A DNA stretch of 64,000 nucleotides from Amycolatopsis sp. MtRt-6 (lineage in GTDB: Bacteria; Actinomycetota; Actinomycetes; Mycobacteriales; Pseudonocardiaceae), in assembly GCF_017308975.1 (NCBI RefSeq), contig NZ_JADWPD010000022.1:118929-182928 (forward strand). The letters are read 5' to 3'. Of this stretch, positions 18,961 to 25,728 are shown one piece after another; position 1 is the first letter of the stretch; each line of letters opens with the position of its first letter. The position numbers and the translations under genes are program-made. A model generated the notes under the pieces. It did not search any database. It was not told where the DNA came from and worked only from the letters and a program-made list of their open reading frames with translations.

Positions 18961-20685
18961 GTGCAGCAGACCGCCGACGTTACCGAGGAGCTGGCGCGCC
19001 GCGTGGTGACCGCCGCCGGCCGGGCGCTGGACGTCGAACTGGCTCCGGAGCAGGCGCTGGTCCAGGTGTCGCCGCGCGACGGCGTCGACTACCAGGCCAA
19101 CCTCGCCATGAGCCTCGGCAAGCGGCTCGGCCGCCCGCCGCGCGAGGTCGCCGGGCTGATCGCCGGGGCACTGGAGCTCGACGGGATCGCCGATCCGCCG
19201 GAAATCGCCGGGCCGGGCTTCCTCAACTTCGTGCTGCGCACGGGATGGCTCGCGGCACGCACCGGCGCGCTGCTCGGCGATTCGCGTCTCGGCGTGCCGG
19301 AAACCACGGCGCCGCGGCGGATCGCGCTCGACTACAGCAGCCCGAACGTCGCGAAGGAAATGCACGTCGGGCACCTGCGCTCGTCCGTGATCGGCGACGC
19401 GCTCGCCCGGCTGCTGCGGTTCGCCGGGCACGAAGTGCTGCCGCACAACCACCTCGGCGACTGGGGCACGCCCTTCGGCATGCTCATCGAGCACCTTCTC
19501 GACGTCTCCGCCGGGCAACGCGCGATCGCCGACCTCGACGCCTTCTACCGCGAAGCGCGCCGGAAGTTCGACAGCGACGAAGCGTTCGCGACGCGGGCGC
19601 GCACGCGAGTCGTCAAGCTGCAGAGCGGCGACGAAGACACCCTCGCCGTCTGGCAGGAGCTCGTCGACGAGTCGACCCGGCACTTCGACGAAGTCTACGC
19701 GCTGCTCGGGATTTCCTTGACCGACAAGGACATCTACGGCGAAAGCTTCTACAACCCGTACCTCGCCGCGGTCGTCGACGACCTCGAGGCGGCCGGCCTG
19801 ACCGAAGTCAGCGACGGCGCGATCTGCGTATTCCCGGAGGGTTTCCGCAACCGCGAGGGCGACCGGCTGCCGCTGATCGTCCGCAAGCGCGACGGCGGTT
19901 ACGGGTACGCCGCCACGGACCTGGCGACCGTCCGGTACTGGACGGCCGAGCGCGGCGCGACCGATCTGCTCTACGTCGTCGGGACGCCGCAGGCGCAGCA
20001 CTTCGCGATGCTGTTCGCCACCTGCCGCGCGGCGGGCTGGCTCACCGGGCACGCCGAGCACATCGGCTTCGGCACGGTCCTGGGCGCGGACGGCAAGGCC
20101 ATGCGGACCCGGGCCGGCGAGACCGTCAAGCTGGCCGACCTGCTCGGCGAAGCCGTCACGCAGGCCGCCACGGTCGTCGCCGAACGCAGTGAGCTCGACG
20201 CGGCGGGGCAGGCCGAAGTCGCGCGCGCGGTCGGCATCGGCGCGGTCAAGTACGCGGACCTGTCCGGCGACCGCGAACGCGACTACGTCTTCGCCTGGGA
20301 CCGGATGCTGGCCAAGGAGGGCAACACCTCGGTGTACCTCCAGTACGCGCACGCGCGGACGCAGTCGATCATCCGGAAGGCTGGCGGCCTGCCCGACGGC
20401 ACCGACGTGCTGCTCGAAGCGCCGGCGGAACGGGCCCTGGCGTTGAAGCTGCTCCGGTTCGGCGAAGCGCTGAAGGCGGCGACAAGCGCCTACGCGCCGC
20501 ACAAGCTCTGTACGTACCTGTACGAAACCGCTGTCGCTTTCTCGCGATTCTTCGAAGATTGTCCTGTCCTGAAGGCGCCTTCGCCGGAGTTGCGTGCGTC
20601 GCGGTTGAGGTTGACCGCGTTGACGTCGCGAACTCTCGCGCTGGGACTCTCGCTGCTCGGCATCGAAGCGCCCGAACGCCTTTAG
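18961..20685 (+). CDS. argS: Arginine--tRNA ligase
   Basis: The 574-residue class I synthetase has the N-terminal Add1 tRNA-recognition domain (VQVSPRDGVDYQANLAMSLGK), the HIGH-type motif HVGH at 135-138, GDWGTPFGMLI, the ArgRS pattern RDGGYGYAATDLA and a degenerate KMSK region GKAMRTRAGE, as is normal for ArgRS. The all-helical anticodon-binding domain follows (YLQYAHARTQSI, LYETAVAFSRFFEDCPVL). GTG at 18961 follows AAGGAGGG. Actinobacteria usually keep their main argS beside lysA and hom, so this may be a second copy; that cannot be decided from this window. Confidence 0.93.
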   Translation: MQQTADVTEELARRVVTAAGRALDVELAPEQALVQVSPRDGVDYQANLAMSLGKRLGRPPREVAGLIAGALELDGIADPPEIAGPGFLNFVLRTGWLAARTGALLGDSRLGVPETTAPRRIALDYSSPNVAKEMHVGHLRSSVIGDALARLLRFAGHEVLPHNHLGDWGTPFGMLIEHLLDVSAGQRAIADLDAFYREARRKFDSDEAFATRARTRVVKLQSGDEDTLAVWQELVDESTRHFDEVYALLGISLTDKDIYGESFYNPYLAAVVDDLEAAGLTEVSDGAICVFPEGFRNREGDRLPLIVRKRDGGYGYAATDLATVRYWTAERGATDLLYVVGTPQAQHFAMLFATCRAAGWLTGHAEHIGFGTVLGADGKAMRTRAGETVKLADLLGEAVTQAATVVAERSELDAAGQAEVARAVGIGAVKYADLSGDRERDYVFAWDRMLAKEGNTSVYLQYAHARTQSIIRKAGGLPDGTDVLLEAPAERALALKLLRFGEALKAATSAYAPHKLCTYLYETAVAFSRFFEDCPVLKAPSPELRASRLRLTALTSRTLALGLSLLGIEAPERL

Positions 20686-21257
20686 CGGGCAGCGAGGAGC
20701 GCCACCAGTTCGTCCGCGAGGCCGCGGTCGACCGGTTCGCGCGTCGCGAGGAGCCGGTACCAGAGCGTCCCGAACACGACGTCGATCACCGTGCCGGGCG
20801 CCACGCCGGCCGGGAGTTCGCCGCGCTCGCGGGCGCGGTCGACGAGGGTGGCGAGCGCGTCGCGGCGGCGGAACAGGAAGTCCTCGCGGAACCGTTTGCC
20901 GAAGTCCGGGTCGATCTGCGCCTGGGCCATCAGCGCCCGCAGCGTGTCCGCGACCGGGGACTTGCTGCCCAGCTCGAACGTGCGGGTGAGGAAGCCGGCC
21001 AGGTCGGCGCGGAACGAGCCGGCGTCGGGGACGGGGATCTGCAGGTCGGCCTTCGTCGCGAGGGCGTCGAGCAGGACGTCGGCCTTCGACGGCCACCAGC
21101 GGTAGATCGTCTGCTTGCCGACGCCCGAGCGTGCGGCGATGCCCTCGATGGTCAGCGCGCCGTAGCCGGCGTCGGCGACCAGTTCGAGCGTCGCGGCGAG
21201 GATGGCCAGCCGGCTCTGCTCGCTGCGCTTGCGGCCGGGGCGGGACTGGTCGGTCAT
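20682..21257 (-). CDS. TetR/AcrR family transcriptional regulator
   Basis: The 191-residue protein has an N-terminal helix-turn-helix (RLAILAATLELVADAGYGALTIEGIAARSGVGKQTIYRWWPSKADVLLDAL) and a ligand-binding helical C-terminus. ATG at 21257 is supported by the family N-terminus; TACCAT lies eight bases upstream and there is no Shine-Dalgarno. It is divergent from an SDR gene across a 61-base region containing a 30-bp inverted repeat, so it probably represses itself and the SDR gene. Its stop codon overlaps the last bases of argS in convergent orientation. Confidence 0.9.
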   Translation of the reverse strand: MTDQSRPGRKRSEQSRLAILAATLELVADAGYGALTIEGIAARSGVGKQTIYRWWPSKADVLLDALATKADLQIPVPDAGSFRADLAGFLTRTFELGSKSPVADTLRALMAQAQIDPDFGKRFREDFLFRRRDALATLVDRARERGELPAGVAPGTVIDVVFGTLWYRLLATREPVDRGLADELVALLAAR

Positions 21258-21277
21258 GGGATCCGATGGTAGCGTCG

Positions 21278-21307
21278 ATTTCGAAACGAGACGTACCGGT
21301 TCGAAAT
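21278..21307. promoter_or_regulatory. Probable TetR operator between the regulator and the SDR gene
   Basis: Perfect 8-bp arms ATTTCGAA (21278-21285) and TTCGAAAT (21300-21307) flank a 14-base spacer. The site lies between the divergent starts at 21257 and 21319, where a TetR dimer would cover both promoters. Confidence 0.65.
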
Positions 21308-21318
21308 GAGGAACAAGC

Positions 21319-22032
21319 ATGAGCATCGCTCTCGTGGCCGGCGGCACTTCGGGCATCGGCCTGGCGACCGCGCGACGGCTGCAGCAGCGGGGGTACGACG
21401 TCCACGTCACCGGCCGCGGCAAGGAACGCCTGGACGACATCGCGCTGAGCGATCCGGAGCTGACCGGGCACCAGGCCGACGGCGGCGACGCGGGAGCGAT
21501 GGCCGCGCTCGCGGAGTCGCTCGGGACGGTCGACGTCCTGGTGGTGAGCCTGTCCGGCACCGAAGGGATGGGGCCGATCGAGACGCTGGACCTCGCGATG
21601 CTGCGGCGGGCGTTCGACGCGAAGTTCTGGGCGCACCTGACCACGGTCCAGGCCGTGCTGCCGCACCTGGCCGCGGACGGCTCGATCACGCTGCTCAGCG
21701 CGATCACGGCCCGCGCGGCGATGGCTGGCACGGCGGGGATCGGCGCCCTGAACGCGGCGATCGAAGCACTGGTCAAGCCGCTGGCGGTGGAGCTGGCGCC
21801 GAGGCGGGTCAACGCGGTGTCGCCGGGCGTGGTCGACACGGCGTGGTGGAGAGGCTTCCCGGCCGAGATGCGGGAGGGGTTCTTCGCGCAGACGGCGGCT
21901 TCGATCCCGGTCCGCCGCGTCGCGACGGCGGACGACGTGGCGGAGGTCGTGACGCTGGCGGCGACGAACCCGAACCTGACCGGCACGGTCTTCGAGGTCG
22001 ACGGCGGGGCCCGGCTGGTCTCGCTGGGCTGA
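21319..22032 (+). CDS. Short-chain dehydrogenase/reductase-like protein with altered active site
   Basis: The 237-residue protein has the Rossmann motif AGGTSGIG (residues 7-14) and the closing PNLTGTVFEVDGGARLV of classical SDRs. The catalytic YxxxK is not visible: the aligned segment AGIGALNAAIEALVKPLAVELA has no Tyr and an Asn where the Lys should be (about residues 141 and 145), though the active Ser region LLSAIT is present. It may be a non-catalytic or unusually acting member. GAGGAA precedes the ATG. Divergent TetR and the shared operator suggest ligand-controlled expression. Confidence 0.8.
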   Translation: MSIALVAGGTSGIGLATARRLQQRGYDVHVTGRGKERLDDIALSDPELTGHQADGGDAGAMAALAESLGTVDVLVVSLSGTEGMGPIETLDLAMLRRAFDAKFWAHLTTVQAVLPHLAADGSITLLSAITARAAMAGTAGIGALNAAIEALVKPLAVELAPRRVNAVSPGVVDTAWWRGFPAEMREGFFAQTAASIPVRRVATADDVAEVVTLAATNPNLTGTVFEVDGGARLVSLG

Positions 22033-22062
22033 GAGGCGGGACCCGGCACAACCCGAGAGGTA

Positions 22063-22262
22063 ATCTCGCGTGATTGGAGAGGCATCTCGCGTGATTGAGG
22101 GGGCATCTCGCGTGATTGGAGGGGCATCACACGTGATTGGAAGGGCGACACGGTGATGCCCGGCCAGTCACGCGAGATTCCCCTCGGCGCACGGGTGATG
22201 CCCGGCCAGTCACGCGAGATTCCCCTTGGCGCACGGGTGATGCCCCGCTGATCACGCGAGAT
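22063..22262. repeat. 21-bp repeat array, inverted arrangement, between SDR and proB
   Basis: Four units with core ATCTCGCGTGAT begin at 22063, 22084, 22105 and 22126, exactly 21 bp apart (the fourth is degenerate). Three units in the opposite orientation (GTCACGCGAGAT type) follow at 22167, 22209 and 22251, exactly 42 bp apart within a longer 42-bp repeat. The array fills the space between the 3' ends of the convergent SDR gene and proB. The opposed halves could fold into a long hairpin in RNA from either strand. Confidence 0.85.
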
Positions 22263-22282
22263 TCCCGTTGGTACGGGGCTGG

Positions 22283-23392
22283 TCAGCGGCGGAGGGGGAC
22301 CAGGTCGTCGGCGTGGACGACCTCGCGGCGCTGCTCGGCCGGCAACTCCGGCGTTGACCGGCCGATCAGCTCCGGGAGCTCCGTCGCGTCGAAGGCGACC
22401 ACTCCGCGGGCCACCGGGCGGTCCTTCGCGTCGACCAGGTCGACCACGTCGCCCGCCTGGAATTCGCCGTCCACGCCGGTGATTCCCGCCGCCAGGAGGG
22501 ACCTGCGGCGGCGGACCACCGCTGTCACCGCGCCGTCGTCGAGGCGGAGCTTGCCCGTCGTGTCCGCCGCGTAGCCCAGCCAGAACCGGCGGGCCGACAG
22601 GCGGGTGTCCGCCGGGGCGAACGCCGTTCCCGGGGACGCCGACGTCAGCGCCGCCGAGGCTTCCGAAGCCGCCGCCAGCAGCACCGGGATGCCCGCGCCC
22701 GCCGCCGTGCGGGCCGCCGCGAGCTTGGACACCATGCCGCCCGTGCCCAGGCCGGAGCTGGACATGCCGACCGAGATGCCGTCCACATCGGACTCGGACA
22801 GGACCTCCGTCAGCTTGCGCGTTGCCCCGTTGCGGGGGTCGCCGTCGTACAGGCCGTCCACATCGGACAACAGGACCAGCGCGTCCGCGCCGATCAGGTG
22901 GGCGACCAGGGCCGCCAGGCGGTCGTTGTCGCCGAAGCGGATTTCCTCGGTCGCCACCGTGTCGTTCTCGTTGACGACCGGGACCGCGCCCAGCGCCAGC
23001 AGCCGCGAGAACGTCCGCTGCGCGTTGCGGTAGTGCGAACGCCGGACGACGTCGTCCGACGTCAGCAGCACCTGTCCGACCGTCAGCGAATACCGCCCGA
23101 ACGACTCGGCGTACGCGTGCGCCAGCGCCAGCTGCCCGACGCTCGCCGCCGCCTGCTGCGTGGCGAGGTCACGCGGGCGCTTGCTCAGCGAAAGCGGGGC
23201 CAGGCCGGCCCCGATCGCGCCCGAGGACACCAGGACGATCTGGGTTTCCCGGGCGACGCGCTCGGCGATCGCGTCGACCAGTGCGTCCAGCCGGGCCACG
23301 TCGAGCCCGCTGCCCGCCGTCGTCAGCGCCGACGAGCCGACCTTGACGACCAACCGGCGAGCGTGAGCGATCGCTTCGCGCGTGCCGCTCAC
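22283..23392 (-). CDS. proB: Glutamate 5-kinase
   Basis: The 369-residue enzyme phosphorylates glutamate in the first step of proline synthesis. It shows the amino-acid-kinase opening RLVVKVGSSALTT, LVSSGAIGAG, NENDTVATEEIRFGDND and STGGMVSKL-like GTGGMVSKLAAARTA, and ends in a PUA domain (LLAAGITGVDGEFQAGDVVDLVD). GTG at 23392 overlaps the obg stop codon as GTGA, so translation is coupled to obg. The obg-proB order is common in actinobacteria. Confidence 0.95.
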   Translation of the reverse strand: MSGTREAIAHARRLVVKVGSSALTTAGSGLDVARLDALVDAIAERVARETQIVLVSSGAIGAGLAPLSLSKRPRDLATQQAAASVGQLALAHAYAESFGRYSLTVGQVLLTSDDVVRRSHYRNAQRTFSRLLALGAVPVVNENDTVATEEIRFGDNDRLAALVAHLIGADALVLLSDVDGLYDGDPRNGATRKLTEVLSESDVDGISVGMSSSGLGTGGMVSKLAAARTAAGAGIPVLLAAASEASAALTSASPGTAFAPADTRLSARRFWLGYAADTTGKLRLDDGAVTAVVRRRRSLLAAGITGVDGEFQAGDVVDLVDAKDRPVARGVVAFDATELPELIGRSTPELPAEQRREVVHADDLVPLRR

Positions 23393-24846
23393 GCGTCGAG
23401 GTCCAGCTCGTCGTCGTCCTCGCCGGTGCCGTCGCGGCGGATCCGGCGGGCTTCCTTGCGCTCGGCCGCGCCGACCCGGTCGTTGCGCTCCAGCCGGACG
23501 TCGGTGCCGCGCCCGGACAGGTGAACCGCGACCGAAGGCGTCGACGGCTCCCACTCGAACTGGACGTCACCGATCGTGACCGGGCTCCCCGGCTTCGCGC
23601 CGAGCTTCGCCAGCTGGTCCTCGACGCCGAGGCGGTTGAGCCGGTCGGCGAGGTAGCCGACGGCCTCGTCGTTGCCGAAGTCGGTCTGCCGGATCCAGCG
23701 CTCCGGACGCGCGCCGCGGACGATGAACGCGCCTTCTTCCTCGGGGTCGACCTCGACGGTGAAGCCGGAGTCGTCGACGGCGAGCGGCCGCAGGACGATC
23801 TTCTCCGGCTCCAGCACCGGCTGCGCCTCGCGGTACTTCTCGACGATCGCGGCCAGCGCGAAGGTCAGCTCCCGGAGGCCCTTGCGGGACGCCGTCGATA
23901 CCTCGAATACCTGCAGGCCACGGGCTTCGAAGTCCGGGCGGACGAACTCGGCGAGCTCGGCCGCCTCCGGGACGTCGACCTTGTTGAGGACGACGACGCG
24001 CGGACGTTCTTCGAGCTTCCCGCCGAGGCTCGGCGTGTACTTCGCGAGCTCCGCCTCCAGAGCGTCCACATCGGACACCGGGTCGCGGCCGGGCTCCAGC
24101 GTCGCGCAGTCGACGACGTGCACCAGCACCGCGCAGCGCTCGATGTGGCGGAGGAAGTCGAGGCCCAGGCCCTTGCCCTCGGACGCGCCGGGGATGAGGC
24201 CGGGCACGTCGGCCATCGTGAACACCGTGTCGCCGCCGGTGATGACGCCGAGGTTCGGCACCAGCGTGGTGAACGGGTAGTCGGCGATCTTCGGCTTGGC
24301 CGCGGACAGCACCGAGATCAGCGACGACTTGCCGGCGGACGGGAAGCCCAGCAGGCCGACGTCGGCGACCGACCGCAGCTCCAGCGTCAGGTTGCGCGCC
24401 TCCCCCGGCTCGCCCAGCAGCGCGAACCCGGGGGCCTTGCGCGCCTTCGACGACAGCGCGGCGTTGCCGAGGCCGCCGCGGCCGCCCTGGGCGGCGACGA
24501 ACGTGGTGCCCGGGCCGATCAGGTCGGCGACCATTTCACCGTCTTCGGTGAACACGACGGTGCCGGACGGCACCTTCATCACCAGCGACTCCCCCGCCGC
24601 GCCGGCGCGGTTGCCGCCCTGGCCCATCTTGCCGTTGCCGGCCTTGGCGTGCGGGCGGAAGTGGAAGTCGAGCAGGGTGTGCACGTTCGGGTCGACGACC
24701 AGCAGGACGTCGCCGCCGTTGCCGCCGTTGCCGCCGTCGGGGCCACCGAGGGGCTTGAACTTCTCGCGGTGCACCGAGGCACAGCCGTTGCCCCCGTCAC
24801 CGGCGGTCAGGTGGATGACCGCGCGGTCCACGAACCGGGACGCCAT
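23389..24846 (-). CDS. obg: GTPase Obg
   Basis: The 485-residue essential GTPase takes part in 50S assembly and stress signalling. The glycine-rich Obg fold spans about residues 1-158 (GGPDGGNGGNGGDV), the G domain starts with GFPSAGKSS (167-175) and includes DVPGLIPGAS and NKVD, and a C-terminal OCT domain follows (EEEGAFIVRGARPERWI). An acidic and basic tail extends beyond OCT, as in other actinobacteria. ATG at 24846. It follows rplU-rpmA but is separated from them by a strong terminator, so it probably has its own promoter as well. Confidence 0.96.
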   Translation of the reverse strand: MASRFVDRAVIHLTAGDGGNGCASVHREKFKPLGGPDGGNGGNGGDVLLVVDPNVHTLLDFHFRPHAKAGNGKMGQGGNRAGAAGESLVMKVPSGTVVFTEDGEMVADLIGPGTTFVAAQGGRGGLGNAALSSKARKAPGFALLGEPGEARNLTLELRSVADVGLLGFPSAGKSSLISVLSAAKPKIADYPFTTLVPNLGVITGGDTVFTMADVPGLIPGASEGKGLGLDFLRHIERCAVLVHVVDCATLEPGRDPVSDVDALEAELAKYTPSLGGKLEERPRVVVLNKVDVPEAAELAEFVRPDFEARGLQVFEVSTASRKGLRELTFALAAIVEKYREAQPVLEPEKIVLRPLAVDDSGFTVEVDPEEEGAFIVRGARPERWIRQTDFGNDEAVGYLADRLNRLGVEDQLAKLGAKPGSPVTIGDVQFEWEPSTPSVAVHLSGRGTDVRLERNDRVGAAERKEARRIRRDGTGEDDDELDLDA

Positions 24847-24879
24847 GACATTGCCTCACTTCACTCAACGACAAGCTAC

Positions 24880-24929
24880 GAACAAAACAAACGAGGGGTG
24901 GCACCGGATATTCCGGCCCCACCCCTCGT
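24880..24929 (-). terminator. Intrinsic terminator of rplU-rpmA
   Basis: Perfect 11-bp stem (ACGAGGGGTGG at 24891-24901 with its complement at 24919-24929), with an inner CCGG pair, followed on the minus strand by TTTGTTTTGTT. Confidence 0.9.
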
Positions 24930-24953
24930 CAGAGGTCTAGATCGAAGCCGAAA

Positions 24954-25211
24954 TCAGGCTTCGACCGGCACGATGTTGACCGTCTTGCGGCCACGCTTCT
25001 CGCCGAACTGGACCGCACCGGCGGCCAGGGCGAACAGCGTGTCGTCGCCGCCACGGCCGACGTTCACGCCGGGGTGGAACTTGGTGCCGCGCTGGCGGAT
25101 GAGGATCTCGCCCGCGTTGACTTCCTGGCCGCCGAAGCGCTTGACGCCGAGGCGCTGCGCGTTCGAGTCACGACCGTTGCGGGAGCTGGACGCACCCTTC
25201 TTGTGAGCCAT
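24954..25211 (-). CDS. rpmA: Large ribosomal subunit protein bL27
   Basis: The 85-residue protein begins MAHKKGASSSRNGRDSNAQ and has the conserved RLGVKRFGGQ and GEILIRQRGTKFHPG segments. Its N-terminal tail reaches the peptidyl-transferase centre. It starts directly at the mature-type MAHKKG sequence with no cleavable N-terminal extension. It follows rplU by 37 bases and ends in an intrinsic terminator. Confidence 0.98.
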   Translation of the reverse strand: MAHKKGASSSRNGRDSNAQRLGVKRFGGQEVNAGEILIRQRGTKFHPGVNVGRGGDDTLFALAAGAVQFGEKRGRKTVNIVPVEA

Positions 25212-25248
25212 AGCTCAGCCTCTTTCTTGAACGAAGATCCGGAAGGTC

Positions 25249-25563
25249 TTACTTCGAGATGGCGGTGACCTCGACGCGGGTCAGCTTCTGCCGGTGACCC
25301 TGGCGCTTGTGGTAGCCCGTCTTGTTCTTGAACTTGTGGATCCGGATCTTCGGACCCTTGGTCTGCTCGACGACCTTGCCGGTGACCGAGACCTTCGCCA
25401 ACGCGTCGGCGTCCGTGGTGACCTCGCCACCGTCGACGTACAGAACGGCGGGGAGGATGTGCTCGGTGCCCGGCTTGCCCTCGAGCTTCTCGACCTCGAC
25501 CACGTCGCCGACGGCCACCTTGTACTGCTTGCCGCCGGTCTTGACGATCGCGTACGCCGACAC
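25249..25563 (-). CDS. rplU: Large ribosomal subunit protein bL21
   Basis: The GTG at 25563 is the likely start because AGGAG lies six bases upstream and the 104-residue product matches the usual bL21 length, beginning AYAIVKTGGKQYKV. The end GYHKRQGHRQKLTRVEVTAI is typical, including the RQG(H) rRNA-binding patch. First gene of the rplU-rpmA pair; its promoter must lie in the 165-base gap after rne. Confidence 0.97.
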   Translation of the reverse strand: MSAYAIVKTGGKQYKVAVGDVVEVEKLEGKPGTEHILPAVLYVDGGEVTTDADALAKVSVTGKVVEQTKGPKIRIHKFKNKTGYHKRQGHRQKLTRVEVTAISK

Positions 25564-25687
25564 GGAAGTCTCCTGCATTACTCGACAATGGGTGGGGGCT
25601 CCGCGCGATCGGCCCACCTTGTGGAACGGCGGTCCTGGACTCGCGCAGGCGACCTGCTCTGGTGGCAGGCCGTACTACAGGTTACGT

Positions 25688-25720
25688 GGGGTGCCCCGGT
25701 GCGTTACCACCGGGGTCCCC
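25688..25720 (-). terminator. Stem-loop after rne
   Basis: CCCCGGTG (25694-25701) pairs with CACCGGGG (25708-25715), and GGGG/CCCC extends the stem past a small bulge. It lies about ten bases beyond the rne stop codon on the minus strand. No clear T-run follows. Confidence 0.6.
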
Positions 25721-25728
25721 CAAGTTGT

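Noticed and set aside
20682..22151. 489-codon minus-strand frame that includes the TetR gene
   Set aside because: The part before the ATG at 21257 is antisense to the SDR gene and to the 21-bp array (SREMPAQ-like repeats); only the last 191 residues are real.
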